From Synaphobranchus kaupii (Eukaryota; Chordata; Actinopteri; Anguilliformes; Synaphobranchidae): a stretch of 64,000 bases of DNA. Numbering within the stretch: position 1 is the stretch's first letter; every line of letters starts with the position of its first letter. This document shows, piece after piece, positions 35,325 through 45,089 of this stretch. The notes under the pieces were generated by a model. It saw only the letters and a program-made list of their open reading frames with translations. It was not told the DNA's origin and made no database searches. The stretch is from the NCBI GenBank assembly GCA_029718625.1, contig CM056387.1:33829902-33893901 (forward strand). Direction: 5' to 3'. The translations under genes and the position numbers were made by a program.

Positions 35325-35558
35325 AAGGGTTGGGTTGAAGGGTTGGGCAAAGGTTGAGTTTAAGGGTTGGGTAATGGTTGAGTTTAAGGGTTGGGTAGTG
35401 GTTGAGTTTAAGGGTTGGGAAAAGGTTGGGTCGAAGGGCTGGGTAAATGTTGGGTTGAAGGCCTGGGTAAAGGTTGGGTTGAATGTCTGGGTAAAGGTTG
35501 GTTTGAAAGTTTGGGTAAAGGTTGGGTTGAAGGTCTGGGTAAATGTTGGATTCAATTT
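35325..35558 (+). repeat. Minisatellite, 24-bp unit, about 10 copies
   Basis: The unit is 'gggttgggtaaaggttg' plus 'agtttaa', with gradual drift to 'gtctgggtaaatgttgg'. Because 24 is a multiple of 3, both strands stay open (minus-strand period NPTFTQTF), so the 183-codon minus frame at 35,004-35,555 is best read as repeat-driven. Confidence 0.92.
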
Positions 35559-35659
35559 AGTTATATGGTTGGAGTTTGATTTAGGCTACGGCTCGGTGTG
35601 GGATTTGTCAGAGCGGTCACAAAGTCATGCCACACGTAATTCAAGGCGGATTGGTCTAA

Positions 35660-35765
35660 GACCCGACGGTAACAATGACATCCGGAACCAGCCAGTCCTT
35701 CTATACCAGGACTCAGCTGAAGGTTCTGGAAAAGGGCTTTGCGCAACACAAGAAGAGGTTAACCG
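35660..35765 (+). other. Homeodomain helix-1-like open segment
   Basis: The plus frame from 35,675 reads YTRTQLKVLEKGF near 35,702-35,740. This fits homeodomain positions 8-20 (aromatic 8, T9, Q12, L13, L16, E17, F20). Upstream the basic arm is missing, and there is a stop at 35,657. Downstream the frame passes a possible donor (GAG|GTTAAC, about 35,758) and then loses similarity. No helix-3 WF.NRR was found nearby. It could be a decayed exon or homeobox pseudogene fragment, or chance. Confidence 0.22.
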
Positions 35766-35899
35766 GTAATCCGCTGAGTGTGATCCTTTCATTCCAATTA
35801 TCCAGCTTTGATGACGTCAGAAAGGATTGTGGTCAGAGATTATTGTCCAAAATTAGGTGCTTGTGCAACGCTACTTTTTCCTCAGTTTTCTGCCGGTAA

Positions 35900-36165
35900 T
35901 CTTTCTATTTGATGGAGCACAGTTAAAGGTGCTGCTGGCGGGCAGTGGCGTTCAGCTTCATAAAACTCCTCCTGTGATTACCTTCTCTGTGCCTGTGAGC
36001 ATAACCGTATCCAACCACAAAACCTCCAAACATGTCTTTCCACGAAAAGGGATTCTGACTTTCCTTAACTTGTGTAAACACGCGTCTGTCCATTCGTCCA
36101 GGTTCAATAAGCATGTGGTACAGACAAGAACCGGGCAGAGACAGAGCAAAGGGAAGGAGCACACT
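35900..36165. other. Unique sequence, no gene seen
   Basis: Nothing was recognised before the CA-rich block. Confidence 0.4.
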
Positions 36166-36335
36166 CACACTGGACAGAATGGCAGAGTATGGCACACATT
36201 AACAAACACACACACACTGGACAGAATGGGGGTGCACTGAATACAAACAGGCATATACACACAGACACACAAACATGCTCACACACACACAGACACACAC
36301 ACACACACAAACACTCATACTGGACAGAATGGGGC
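36166..36335. repeat. CA-rich block with three 'actggacagaatgg' repeats
   Basis: The word 'actggacagaatgg' recurs at about 36,168, 36,215 and 36,318 with CA-repeat spacers, so this is a compound micro/minisatellite. Confidence 0.82.
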
Positions 36336-36488
36336 TATATAGGACACGTGTCCACTGCAGGGCACTTACAACCACAGGGACCATTTTGACAATTTAGCAA
36401 CAGGTCATGTGACTGGAGTACTACAGAAAGCCAGAGAACCTGCAGGAAAACCTCGCACACAGACCCCAGAGCTGACAAGCCACAGAAC

Positions 36489-36857
36489 CCGCCAGTGAAC
36501 CCCAAATCTCCACACGCTTCACACAGAACCTGCCAGTGAACCCCAAATCTCCACACGCTTCACACAGAACCTGCCAGTGAACCCCAAATCTCCACACGCT
36601 TCACACAGAACCTACCAGTGAACCCCAAATCTCCACACGCTTCACACAGAACCTACCAGTGAACCCCAAATCTCCACACGCTTCACACAGAACCTACCAG
36701 TGAACCCCAAATCTCCACACGCTTCACACAGAACCTGCCAGTGAACCCCAAATCTCCACACGCTTCACACAGAACCGGCCAGTGAACCCCAAATCTCCAC
36801 ACGCTTCACAAAGAACCTGCCAGTGAACCCCAAATCTCCACACGCTTCACACAGAAC
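36489..36857 (+). repeat. Minisatellite, 41-bp unit, 9 copies
   Basis: The unit is 'cctgccagtgaaccccaaat' plus 'ctccacacgcttcacacaga' plus a. The copies are almost identical, with point variants (ccgcc, cctacc x3, ccggcc) that would type individual units. It is young and probably length-polymorphic. Confidence 0.96.
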
Positions 36858-36859
36858 AT

Positions 36860-37800
36860 AGGTGAGCAGCAGACGCAGTGGAACCACTTTCAATGAACAA
36901 ACACACTGGTTTTATTACACTGGCTATAAACACTGTAATATATCACAATCAGCAAACGGTGCTAGTCAGACAATTGCTTAAGTTTGAAATTTCATAAAAA
37001 CTAGCTTCTTTTTTGTCCAAAGAAAATGGTACATAATGGCTTTGACTGGTTTGGATATAACCCCTTAGATCATGTGAGTTTGTCTTTTCAAAAGCAATTC
37101 CATCGAAACGTTGAACAGGAAACACTCGCGTTTACTGCAAGAGCAACACTCGCGTGTTTAAATTCGACACAAAAAAACGCCGATTCGCAGCTAATTGGAG
37201 ACGCATCAGAGCAAACATTAGCGTGTCACATCCCGAGTCGAGACCATTACCTGCTGAATAACAGCACGTAGTGCACAGAAATTGCTGCACAGTTCTGTCC
37301 TCCGGTAACAAATTTGGGGGAGCATTAATGAAGCCGTTCTTTCTTTTTTTCGGAATATTATTGCTCCAAATTCTTTGTGTTGTGCACTCTTCCGACCCAT
37401 TTGAAAGGCAAACACGCGCGCACAAAGGCCGGTTTTGTGCGAAGCGAAATATTACATTAATGATAATAAGTGTTTGAGAGCTTTAATAGCTTGGCTTCTG
37501 TATGAAAACAAAAGTTAAGCAGAGAGCCCAGATGTAAAATAAATAGGTAAATCAGCACAAAAATACCTCTCCCCTTTGTTTGGACTGGAACTTCACAGTT
37601 AGGCCAACGGCTGGTGGCGGTGAGGGGGAGGGAGAAAGGTTTTGGGGGTACGCTCTCTGAAAAAGTACTCCCACGCAAACTGCAGCAAGTATCGCATCTT
37701 TAACTCCCCTGGCCCCCGTTACTGAGTATAAACGAGCCTTCTGTCCCTTTTTGGTGATATCGCACTTTTGTATTCCTGAGACTAACACCGATGTTTTCCA
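36860..37800. other. Unique sequence, no gene seen
   Basis: No exon or repeat family was recognised. Confidence 0.45.
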
Positions 37801-37802
37801 CT

Positions 37803-37840
37803 TTAAGAGCATCTGCTAAAGTGACTGTAATGTTAGTCAC
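37803..37840 (+). mobile_element. SINE/L2 tail fragment
   Basis: 'ttaagagcatctgctaaagt' followed by 'gactgtaatgtta' matches the SINE tail ending. Upstream blocks are not recognisable. Confidence 0.5.
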
Positions 37841-37876
37841 GCGGGACAGAGCAAACCCGCTGCCTGTCTGTGTGAA

Positions 37877-37893
37877 CCAGCAGAGGGCGCTGT
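37877..37893 (+). promoter_or_regulatory. CTCF-like motif
   Basis: CCAGCAGAGGGCGCTGT is very close to the CTCF consensus core, the best such match in the window. Confidence 0.5.
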
Positions 37894-37894
37894 G

Positions 37895-38170
37895 ATGGCA
37901 GGACAGAAGTCACTGTGAGGGCGCGATGCACCGACACTGCCAGTCCCGTTCCGGCCCCCCCACACCGCCTTCACCGACGCGGGCGCGGAAAGGAGAAGAC
38001 GTCACGGTTACGCCGCGGAGACGCAGGGGAGGCCTTCTGGAGACCCTCCAACATCCGAGCCGCCAGATCGCAGCGGCCAACGGACGCCTCTGCCGTCCTA
38101 CTGTAAGGTAAACGGCTGCAGGCTAAGGAGAGGCAGGCCGTGCAGTTCGTAGGTTTATTTATGGAAACGT
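37895..38170. other. CpG-rich unique patch
   Basis: CpG-dense from about 37,910 to 38,090. No coding signal is defensible. Confidence 0.35.
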
Positions 38171-38177
38171 CTGGGTC

Positions 38178-38230
38178 TGGACACACACACATACACACAC
38201 GTGCATGCATACACACACACACACACACGT
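38178..38230. repeat. (AC)n microsatellite
   Basis: AC runs separated by 'gtgcatgcatac'. Confidence 0.92.
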
Positions 38231-38309
38231 TCCTGCTTCCAAGCACAAAGGCAGGAACAAATTGGAGGAGAATAATAGACTAAAGCTATAAATATGTTCC
38301 ACATCACAG

Positions 38310-38343
38310 GGTTACCAGGGCAACCAACTAAGGTCAAAGGCCA
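38310..38343 (+). promoter_or_regulatory. RFX X-box next to a DR1-like site
   Basis: GTTACCAGGGCAAC at 38,311-38,324 fits the RFX consensus GTNRCC-N2-RGYAAC exactly. Seven bases on, AGGTCAAAGGCCA at 38,331-38,343 is a DR1-like receptor site. The close pairing suggests a composite regulatory element; binding is not shown. Confidence 0.45.
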
Positions 38344-38647
38344 AGGCTGAAGGTAGGGTACGAGCAAAAAATAAAAAAAATAAAAGCAAAAAAAACTTGA
38401 AGACATTGCAGCCGAGTACAAGACCTGCGAGAGTTACACATAAGCAGGGTTTATTTGTTCAAGCTCGCACTCACACCGAGCTACACATAAACATGCATGT
38501 TTTTTAGCGTAATGACCGACGCATACAGAGCACCGAGGGTGACGACACCACAAGCTGACACAAAGCAGACTGTTTCGCAGGGTCTACTCCTGTTTTGAGA
38601 ATTTTACAAGTAATCAACGATGCCAGCCAGAGTACAGGCATGCATAG

Positions 38648-38673
38648 ACAGACGGACGGACGGACGGACGGAC
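38648..38673. repeat. (GGAC)n tetranucleotide repeat
   Basis: Five to six 'ggac' units near the phrase 'agacggacggacggac'. Confidence 0.9.
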
Positions 38674-38679
38674 TGACGC

Positions 38680-39170
38680 AGGCAGTTGAGCAGATTGGTA
38701 TGTATATACGCTGCAACATATAAAATCTAATTTGCTCCAAATTCCACACCTTTCAATCCAGCTTAAACTGTATAGATTTTTTTAACAGGCAAAAATCTCA
38801 CAAAAGGGATAAGTATGGGCCCGAGCAATTTGTGGAATCTAATTGAACCGTCGATGACGTCAAACCCACACCACAAACGGTCCCGGCCTGCCAGCGTCCT
38901 TGGACAGCGGACGGCAAAACAGCCTTAAAACACACGGCCCCAGGCTTCCGAGAATTTCAGACCCGATCACCAGCGACGCGCACGCTCGCTTGCCAGTTTT
39001 CGGTTCTGCTGCTAACTAAAAGAGCCTTTTTAACCGTCCATGTATTTCATTAAAACAACATCTCCTTGACCAACTATGCAACACGAGAAGGTTGGCATAT
39101 GATCTGCTGCGTTGTTATAGGACACTTTCATAATGCAGTTTTAATTAAGCTGTAAAATCAGCCATGGGTT
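38680..39170. other. Unique sequence, no gene seen
   Basis: No exon or repeat was recognised. Confidence 0.45.
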
Positions 39171-39171
39171 T

Positions 39172-39275
39172 CCAAACTCAGTCCTGGGGGAATCCTTGTG
39201 TTTGCTGGTTTCCATTCCAAACACCGCCGAAATCCCTCAGTTTGCAAGCTGTTCATTGTTCTTAATTATACACTT
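39172..39275 (+). mobile_element. Dispersed repeat related to the 37-bp minisatellite
   Basis: 'ccaaactcagtcctggggga' then 'tgtttgctggtttccattcc' parallels the minisatellite unit at 31,992 (ctccagtcctggagggcc, then tgtctgctggtt). It continues with 'aaatccctcagt' and 'gttcttaatta', a head I associate with abundant teleost dispersed repeats. The family is not named here. Confidence 0.5.
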
Positions 39276-39279
39276 CTAA

Positions 39280-39995
39280 TATCTACTGGGGGAAGAGTAA
39301 CCCTTTACATTAAGTCATAAGAAGCTATGCCGTGAAGGATTAATGTCCCAGGATATCACAATGCTAGGACTTTTAATCAGACAGATTAACTCATGTTTTA
39401 CTTTCCTGTAATATCCTAGAAGGTAAATGATTTTAACTGATGGAGGAGTCGATGGACAGGTGAAATCGGTGGGCTCCTCAGTGCTGAAAGTGCAGACGTG
39501 GTCACTGAAACAAAGCCATTTCTCGAAACCACAAGGTCAAAGAGAAACAAAATGGCGCCGAGCCAAATCTGCATTGTGTTAAGTTAAAAAAATACAGCAA
39601 AAAACTGAGGAAAATGTAAACACAGGTTTTCAGCGACATGAATTGACCCCAAGTTTGGCTGTTACAAAAAACAGCATACACAGGGGTCCCCAAGGGCCAA
39701 GTCTGAGAAGCAGTGAAATAAGCTGCTGGATTATATAGTGCACTATCATATAATTAAATAGGGTATGGTTTAAAGCATAAGACAGAATTAATTGCTTGTT
39801 TATGTTTGTAAAATGCTTGGACTCCTGGCTTCAACAGCGAGATAAGAGAGTGCAGGATTAACCAGCAGCAAGCACAAGCTCTGTTCTCTCCACACAACAG
39901 AAAACTGTGCTTCAAAAAAAGCTCAATCATTCCTGCAAAAATCCTTCCAGAGAGATAACTCGTTTAGAGATAACTCTGTTCGATTTGCTCTGCTT
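39280..39995. other. AT-rich unique sequence, no gene seen
   Basis: No exon or repeat was recognised. Confidence 0.45.
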
Positions 39996-39999
39996 TATG

Positions 40000-40140
40000 A
40001 CAATGCTTATTGATCTTTGATGAAATTGTAATCGCATAACATTCTTAAGGAACATTACATGACCAACAAATTGACGTTTATGGGCGTGAAATTGAATTTT
40101 ATTCAATTGTGCCTTGATAAACTAGGGCACTGGCCCATTC
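40000..40140. promoter_or_regulatory. Candidate conserved non-coding element
   Basis: Balanced unique sequence with 'gatctttgatgaaattgtaa', 'tttatgggcgtgaaattg' and the palindromic 'ttgaattttattcaa'. CDX/HOX-like TTTATG and TCF-like CTTTGAT words are present. Texture evidence only. Confidence 0.28.
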
Positions 40141-40144
40141 TGTG

Positions 40145-40520
40145 CGGGTGACGATGTGTTGTGCACAAGTCCCGGTGTTTGAAGCACACGCTCTCCGCAG
40201 CTGTGACCTTCGGCCCTCAGAGGTCGTGTCAGTCACTAGGAGCGGCTGTGAGTCTGCAGTCCGGTAAGCAGGGTATGACTGGCCGGGTTCTAACCCTAAC
40301 CCTACCGCTTCACTGGCTCCTACCTTTTTTCTTTTTGCCTTTGAGTGGAGGAAGCCCCTCGTGAAACCGCTCCCGCAGTAACAACGACCCTCCACTAGAG
40401 GCCAGTAAAGCGGTCGCTGCAGACGTCACAGCGGACGTGTAATTCCAGATCACGGACATCTACGGTTCACTGCCTTTTTAAACGTCAAAAACGAAAAAAC
40501 ACCCGTGCTTTTTGCTGGCC
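40145..40520. other. Unique sequence, no gene seen
   Basis: Includes 'ctaaccctaaccctacc' near 40,292, a two-copy telomere-like word. No exon was recognised. Confidence 0.4.
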
Positions 40521-40522
40521 TT

Positions 40523-40612
40523 CGCCAAGCGAGAGAGAGAGCAGGAGAGAGGGGAGAGGGAGAGAATGAGAGAGAGGGAATGAAAGGGAGAGAGAGCGAG
40601 AGAGAGATTAAG
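40523..40612. repeat. (GA)n-rich tract
   Basis: GAGAGA with GGGAGAGG and AATGAGAG interruptions. Confidence 0.9.
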
Positions 40613-40716
40613 AGTTAATTAATTGTACATCTCAATCAGTAACGTGTAGTTTATTTGCCTGTACTTCCAAGCTTATCGAACTTGCCTGGCGTAGAGGACC
40701 AGGGGACCTGGGTTGT

Positions 40717-40729
40717 GGGGGGGGGGGGG
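40717..40729. repeat. G13 homopolymer
   Basis: 13 G followed by TGGGTGAG. Confidence 0.85.
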
Positions 40730-40844
40730 TGGGTGAGTTTCAGGGGTGCGGAGCGCTGGTTGACATCGCTAAATCACCGGAGGAAGACAGGCTGGCAGGA
40801 CAGCCCGGGCGCTGCCGTTATTGACAACCCCCAGGCTCAAATCC

Positions 40845-41062
40845 TCAAACCTACACCTGTACCCTCAAACCTACACCCGTACCCTCAAACCCTCAAACCT
40901 ACACCCGTACCCTCAAACCCTCAAACCTACACCCGTACCCTCAAACCCTCAAACCTACACCTATACCCTCAAACCCACACCCGTACCCTCAAACCCTCAA
41001 ACCTACACCTGTACCCTCAAACCCACACCCGTACCCTCAAACCCTCAAACCTACACCCGTAC
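40845..41062 (+). repeat. Minisatellite, alternating 20- and 29-bp units
   Basis: Units 'ccctcaaacctacacccgta' (20 bp) and the same with an extra 'accctcaaa' (29 bp) alternate about nine times, with t/c variants in 'cacctgta' and 'cacctata'. It keeps plus frames open, producing Pro/Thr/Asn-rich artefact peptides. Confidence 0.93.
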
Positions 41063-41063
41063 C

Positions 41064-41545
41064 TTCCGATCCGCGCACCTCTTCCAAAAGAGCTCCAACC
41101 CCAAAATGTGGACCCACCGGAGAGGCTCCTGAGAGAACTCACCCCGGCGACAGGGACACGACGAGACTCGCCGGCCGGCTCTTGGAGCTACGCTGCCTGG
41201 CTCCGCTCCAGGAATGCAGCAGGCCTCAGCAGGCCTCCCGGGCCGTAATACCACACGAGTTAAGGAGCCTGGATGTGGGAAGACGGATAAACCGCCGTAG
41301 AGCGTCGCGGTTCGTGAGCAGTGAGCCGGGCTCGTGTTACCGAAATCGCCCGGGCGCTCGGGCGGGGGAAGGGAGGGGGAGAGGTGGGGGAGGGGGGCGT
41401 CCTTCGTTATTTGTAATCAGCGGTCAGATTGCTCGACAGTCCCGGGATGGTCAGGGAAGCGTACGTAGACTGGCGCTCCCACGCCCCTCTCTCCCTTTCC
41501 GTTGCATTTCCAGAGCCGCGCTGAAGCGTGATCGTTAGCCACGGC
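41064..41545. promoter_or_regulatory. CpG-rich block with G-rich tract
   Basis: CpG-dense, with a G-rich stretch at 41,364-41,400 that could form a G-quadruplex. Possibly a CpG island. No transcript evidence. Confidence 0.3.
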
Positions 41546-41736
41546 TAAAGCCGCTCCCGTGCGAGAGGCAGGTCCCAGCAGACCCGTCCAATCCCCCCCA
41601 GAACAGACCTGTCCAATCCCCATCCCCCCAGAACAGCCCTTTGTCTCTGTCGACATATGCACTTCATTTGGGAAGGGCATGTGTGGGGTGTTACTTAGAA
41701 TTCAATGGACCATAAATGTTATGTTTCTTCACACGC

Positions 41737-41795
41737 CTGTATGAGAACACACACACGCGCACACACACACGCACACACGCACGCACACACACGCA
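41737..41795. repeat. (AC)n/(ACGC)n microsatellite
   Basis: Mixed ACAC and ACGC units. Confidence 0.92.
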
Positions 41796-41931
41796 GTAAT
41801 GACCTGGTGGTCTGAGGGGAACAGACTAATCCTATTAAAAGTCCCCTTGTGAGGCACAACTCAAATTGTAGGCCTGGAGACTGCCTCTCATAAAGAAGCA
41901 CTGGCTACTGATAAAACCCTATTAACAAGAG

Positions 41932-41936
<5 letters not shown>

Positions 41937-42014
<78 letters not shown>

Positions 42015-42016
42015 TG
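41937..42016. repeat. (TG)n-(AG)n compound microsatellite
   Basis: About 27 TG units directly followed by 12 AG units, then TGAGTGGGAATGTG sequence. Confidence 0.95.
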
Positions 42017-42190
42017 AGTGGGAATGTGTGTCAGAGAGTTGGAATGTGTGTGTTCCCACGTGCATGGAAGTTTGATGCCTGAGTATGCATTTGTGCATGC
42101 ATGTGTGTGTGTGCGCGCACGTGCGTGTTTATTTTGTGCTAGTACGTGTTTGTGTGCGCTTTGTGTGTGGCTGCGCATGTTTCTGCTTGC
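42017..42190. repeat. Degenerate GT-rich sequence
   Basis: GTGTGT, GCGCGC and ATGTGTG words, less regular than the neighbouring microsatellite. Confidence 0.7.
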
Positions 42191-42250
42191 ACTTAGCCGT
42201 TGTTTCACAGCTCCGACATTCATGGGTAAAAATGACACAGACCCACCTGA

Positions 42251-42699
42251 GCGCAATAGCACTCGACTGTGTTACCCGCTCGATAGCCTTAGCGCAATAG
42301 CACTCGACTGTGTTACCCGCTCGATAGCCTTAGCGCAATAGCACTCGACTGTGTTACCCGCTCGATAGCCTTAGCGCAATAGCACTCGACTGTGTTACCC
42401 TCTCGATAGCCTTAGCGCAATAGCACTCGACTGTGTTACCCGCTCGATAGCCTTAGCGCAATAGCACTCGACTGTGTTACCGCTCGATAGCCTTAGCGCA
42501 ATAGCACTCGACTGTGTTACCTGCTTGATAGCCTTAGCGCAATAGCACTCGACTGTGTTACCCGCTCGATAGCCTTAGCGCAATAGCACTCGACTGTGTT
42601 ACCCGCTCGATAGGCTGAGCGCAATAGCACTCGACTGTGTTACCCGCTCGATAGCCTTAGCGCAATAGCACTCGACTGCGTTACCCGCTCGATAGCCTT
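42251..42699 (+). repeat. Minisatellite, 41-bp unit, 11 copies
   Basis: The unit is 'gcgcaatagcactcgactgt' plus 'gttacccgctcgatagcctta'. Units are nearly identical, with single variants (ccctct, one base missing near 42,481, cctgctt, aggctg). It is a young array. Its sequence is unrelated to the 41-bp array at 36,489. Confidence 0.97.
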
Positions 42700-44110
42700 C
42701 GCTTGTTTCTCGTGAGTCGCTGTGCGGCACGGGCCGTATAATTCAATCTAACCTCGAACAGAAGAGCCACGACGAGACCGCAAAAACATGTGGGACGCTG
42801 CGCGTCTGAGCAGACAAAAGCTTGTTGTGACATTTCAGCCCGTAAGGACTGGAACGGCGCGGCTGTGTGACTTCTCTACACGTCACGCCGCCGTCAAGCA
42901 TTCATTTGGCTTCGCACTGCTCTCCGTGACCAAAACACACAAAAGAAGGCAGTCAAATCAATCGAGGGTACAAACGAGGCTTATTAAGCTTATTAAAGCT
43001 AAAGTATCATATCCCCTGCCAGAAGTAATTTACTGCGAGTAAAGTATAATTATGTACATTAAGTATTAATGCGTGTGAAATGTCAAGATAATTTGGACAC
43101 AAAACAAATGTGCACTACTATGGTAGCATCCCAAGATATCCCGAGAGGTTCTGTGGAGACGTCGTTACTGCAAGGAAAACATCTTTAGGTGAACTGTGAG
43201 CACACATTTCAAATGGTACGGCATTACAGACTCGCCGTTTAAAGGTCTTCTAAATGCTTCCAAATTTCACTCATTTCAAATGTGTGCGATTTGACATTTT
43301 TTGCATTGTTTATTTCTTCGACTGCAACAGGCTTTAAGTGTTCGTGTAAACCCTCACGTGTTTTTACTTTATTTAGCCGCTTTTTTTTTTTCATTTAAAG
43401 TCCAATTTCAAAACTGGACTGACCCGTACCCTGGTGAACAGCCATTTCTTGCCTGTCCCGTCTGCAAAAGCGTCGACGGATCGATGGGAATTACTCAGCC
43501 ACTTGTACTGTAATTTCACACTGAATTTAATCACGGAGAGCCTCGATAAACATCTCGAGAAACATCATTCAGACATCACGTCCTCAAGGAATACCTTCAG
43601 CATCACTTCTGGAGCCGAATGTCAACCCGGGTCAGTCCTTCCCGACAGAGAGCGAGTCGCCGTGCAGCGTGCGCAGCGCAAGAGTTAAGGCCCTCATAAA
43701 GCCATAAATACAGGGAGGGCGGACTTTGCACCTTTTCCCAAGCGCAGCGCCTTAAACATCAGAGGGAGGCTGGCGTGCCAAAAGAGTCATTACTGCGACG
43801 ATTATCAGTTCGGGGAAACGGGATCGGGCCGCGGCGACAGCAAACGCGGCCGAACGGAGCCCCCGCCCACCGTGGCCGGGGGTTTCCAGGTAAACGAGCC
43901 GCGCGGTAAGCGGTGGGTTACCCGTTCCAGCGTACCAGCCGCCAACCACAGGGCAATTCCAACTGCGCGGCCAAAGCCCGCGGCGACAGGTGTGGAATTA
44001 TATTATGGTAATTGATGGTTGACGAGGGACCTGCCGATGAAGGACTTCTTTACACAGCACTTCTGCAGAGCCACAACACCTGCAGCCAACTCAACAACAC
44101 AGTTTCTGTG
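42700..44110. other. Unique sequence, partly CpG-rich
   Basis: CpG-dense at about 43,640-43,990, AT-rich at 43,000-43,400. The open frames at 43,301-43,688 match no family known to me. Confidence 0.4.
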
Positions 44111-44124
44111 TGAACAAGACACAC

Positions 44125-44277
44125 ATGCGTACACACACACACACACATACACTATCATATATACATACACACACACACACACACACTATCATACACATAC
44201 ACACAGACAAACACATAACATACACTCACATGCACACACACATGCTATCATATACATACACTCACATGTGCACGCTG

Positions 44278-44322
<45 letters not shown>
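44125..44322. repeat. Compound (AC)n microsatellite
   Basis: Several AC runs interspersed with a repeated 'ctatcatatacatac' word (44,152, 44,187 and 44,245), ending in a pure AC run at about 44,281-44,321. Confidence 0.93.
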
Positions 44323-44324
<2 letters not shown>

Positions 44325-44399
44325 AAAAACAAGCGAGAGGGATTGTTCCAGGCTGACTGCAGGGACATGTTCCACCAGGCCCGGAGAGCCGTGCCAGAC

Positions 44400-44535
44400 G
44401 GCGTTTATCAAAATTCGCTGAGTGATTTATGCTGCCGATTGTAACGGCAGAATTAATCATGCATTCTAATTGGTTAGCTGTCAAACAACAATGTGTCTGC
44501 TTAAGCCGGTGGAGGAATGCACTGAAATAAATTGA
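44400..44535. promoter_or_regulatory. Candidate conserved non-coding element
   Basis: Unique sequence with inverted 'ctgccg' and 'cggcag' around 'attgtaa' (44,432-44,450). Close by are 'agaattaatcatgcattcta', 'attggttagctgtcaa' and 'aacaatgtg', which are homeodomain-, MEIS/TGIF- and SOX-like words. No coding signature. Confidence 0.35.
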
Positions 44536-44539
44536 TTTT

Positions 44540-45000
44540 AAGTTTTTTTTTTGCAGCGTTGACACATTTTTCCTCTACTGTACAACGCATAAACCCCTGC
44601 CCAAGTAAATGTGTAAAACGACCTGGGCCTGACACAGAATCAAAAGGCCACAAGTTGGGACCAGAACCAAATTGGCAACATTTTTTCACAAAAATAGCCA
44701 TGGAGCAAGATAAAGAGCATCGTTAAAGCAGGATGGGCAAAAAGCGAGAATAATGAGCTCTATCGAGCGTTTGATTACAGATACGGACCGCGCAGTCAGT
44801 CAGAGCTTGCCCAGCATTTGATTTTGAATGCAGTATGCGGCTAGTGACGTTCGGTTTGCGTTTAAACACTAAGAATTTTGATTTACTTTTGCATAAAAGA
44901 AACCATGAATAAAAATACTCAAAAAGATACATTACAATGCCCAGTCCAACAGATAACGTCATATTGATAGGATAAGATTAAAAGAGACAGCGTTACTGTT
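44540..45000. other. Unique sequence, no gene seen
   Basis: Nothing was recognised. Confidence 0.4.
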
Positions 45001-45002
45001 GC

Positions 45003-45085
45003 CCCGATGTATGCACTTGTCTTCTCATTCTAAGTGGCTCTGGATAAGAGCGTCTGTCAAACGGCAGTAACGTAATGTAGGCTAA
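45003..45085 (+). mobile_element. SINE/L2 tail fragment
   Basis: 'gtggctctggataagagcgt', then 'ctgtcaaacggcagtaacgt' and 'aatgtagg', a well-preserved tail without a recognisable tRNA-like head. It may be a 5'-truncated L2-type element or another SINE. Confidence 0.68.
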
Positions 45086-45089
45086 TTAA

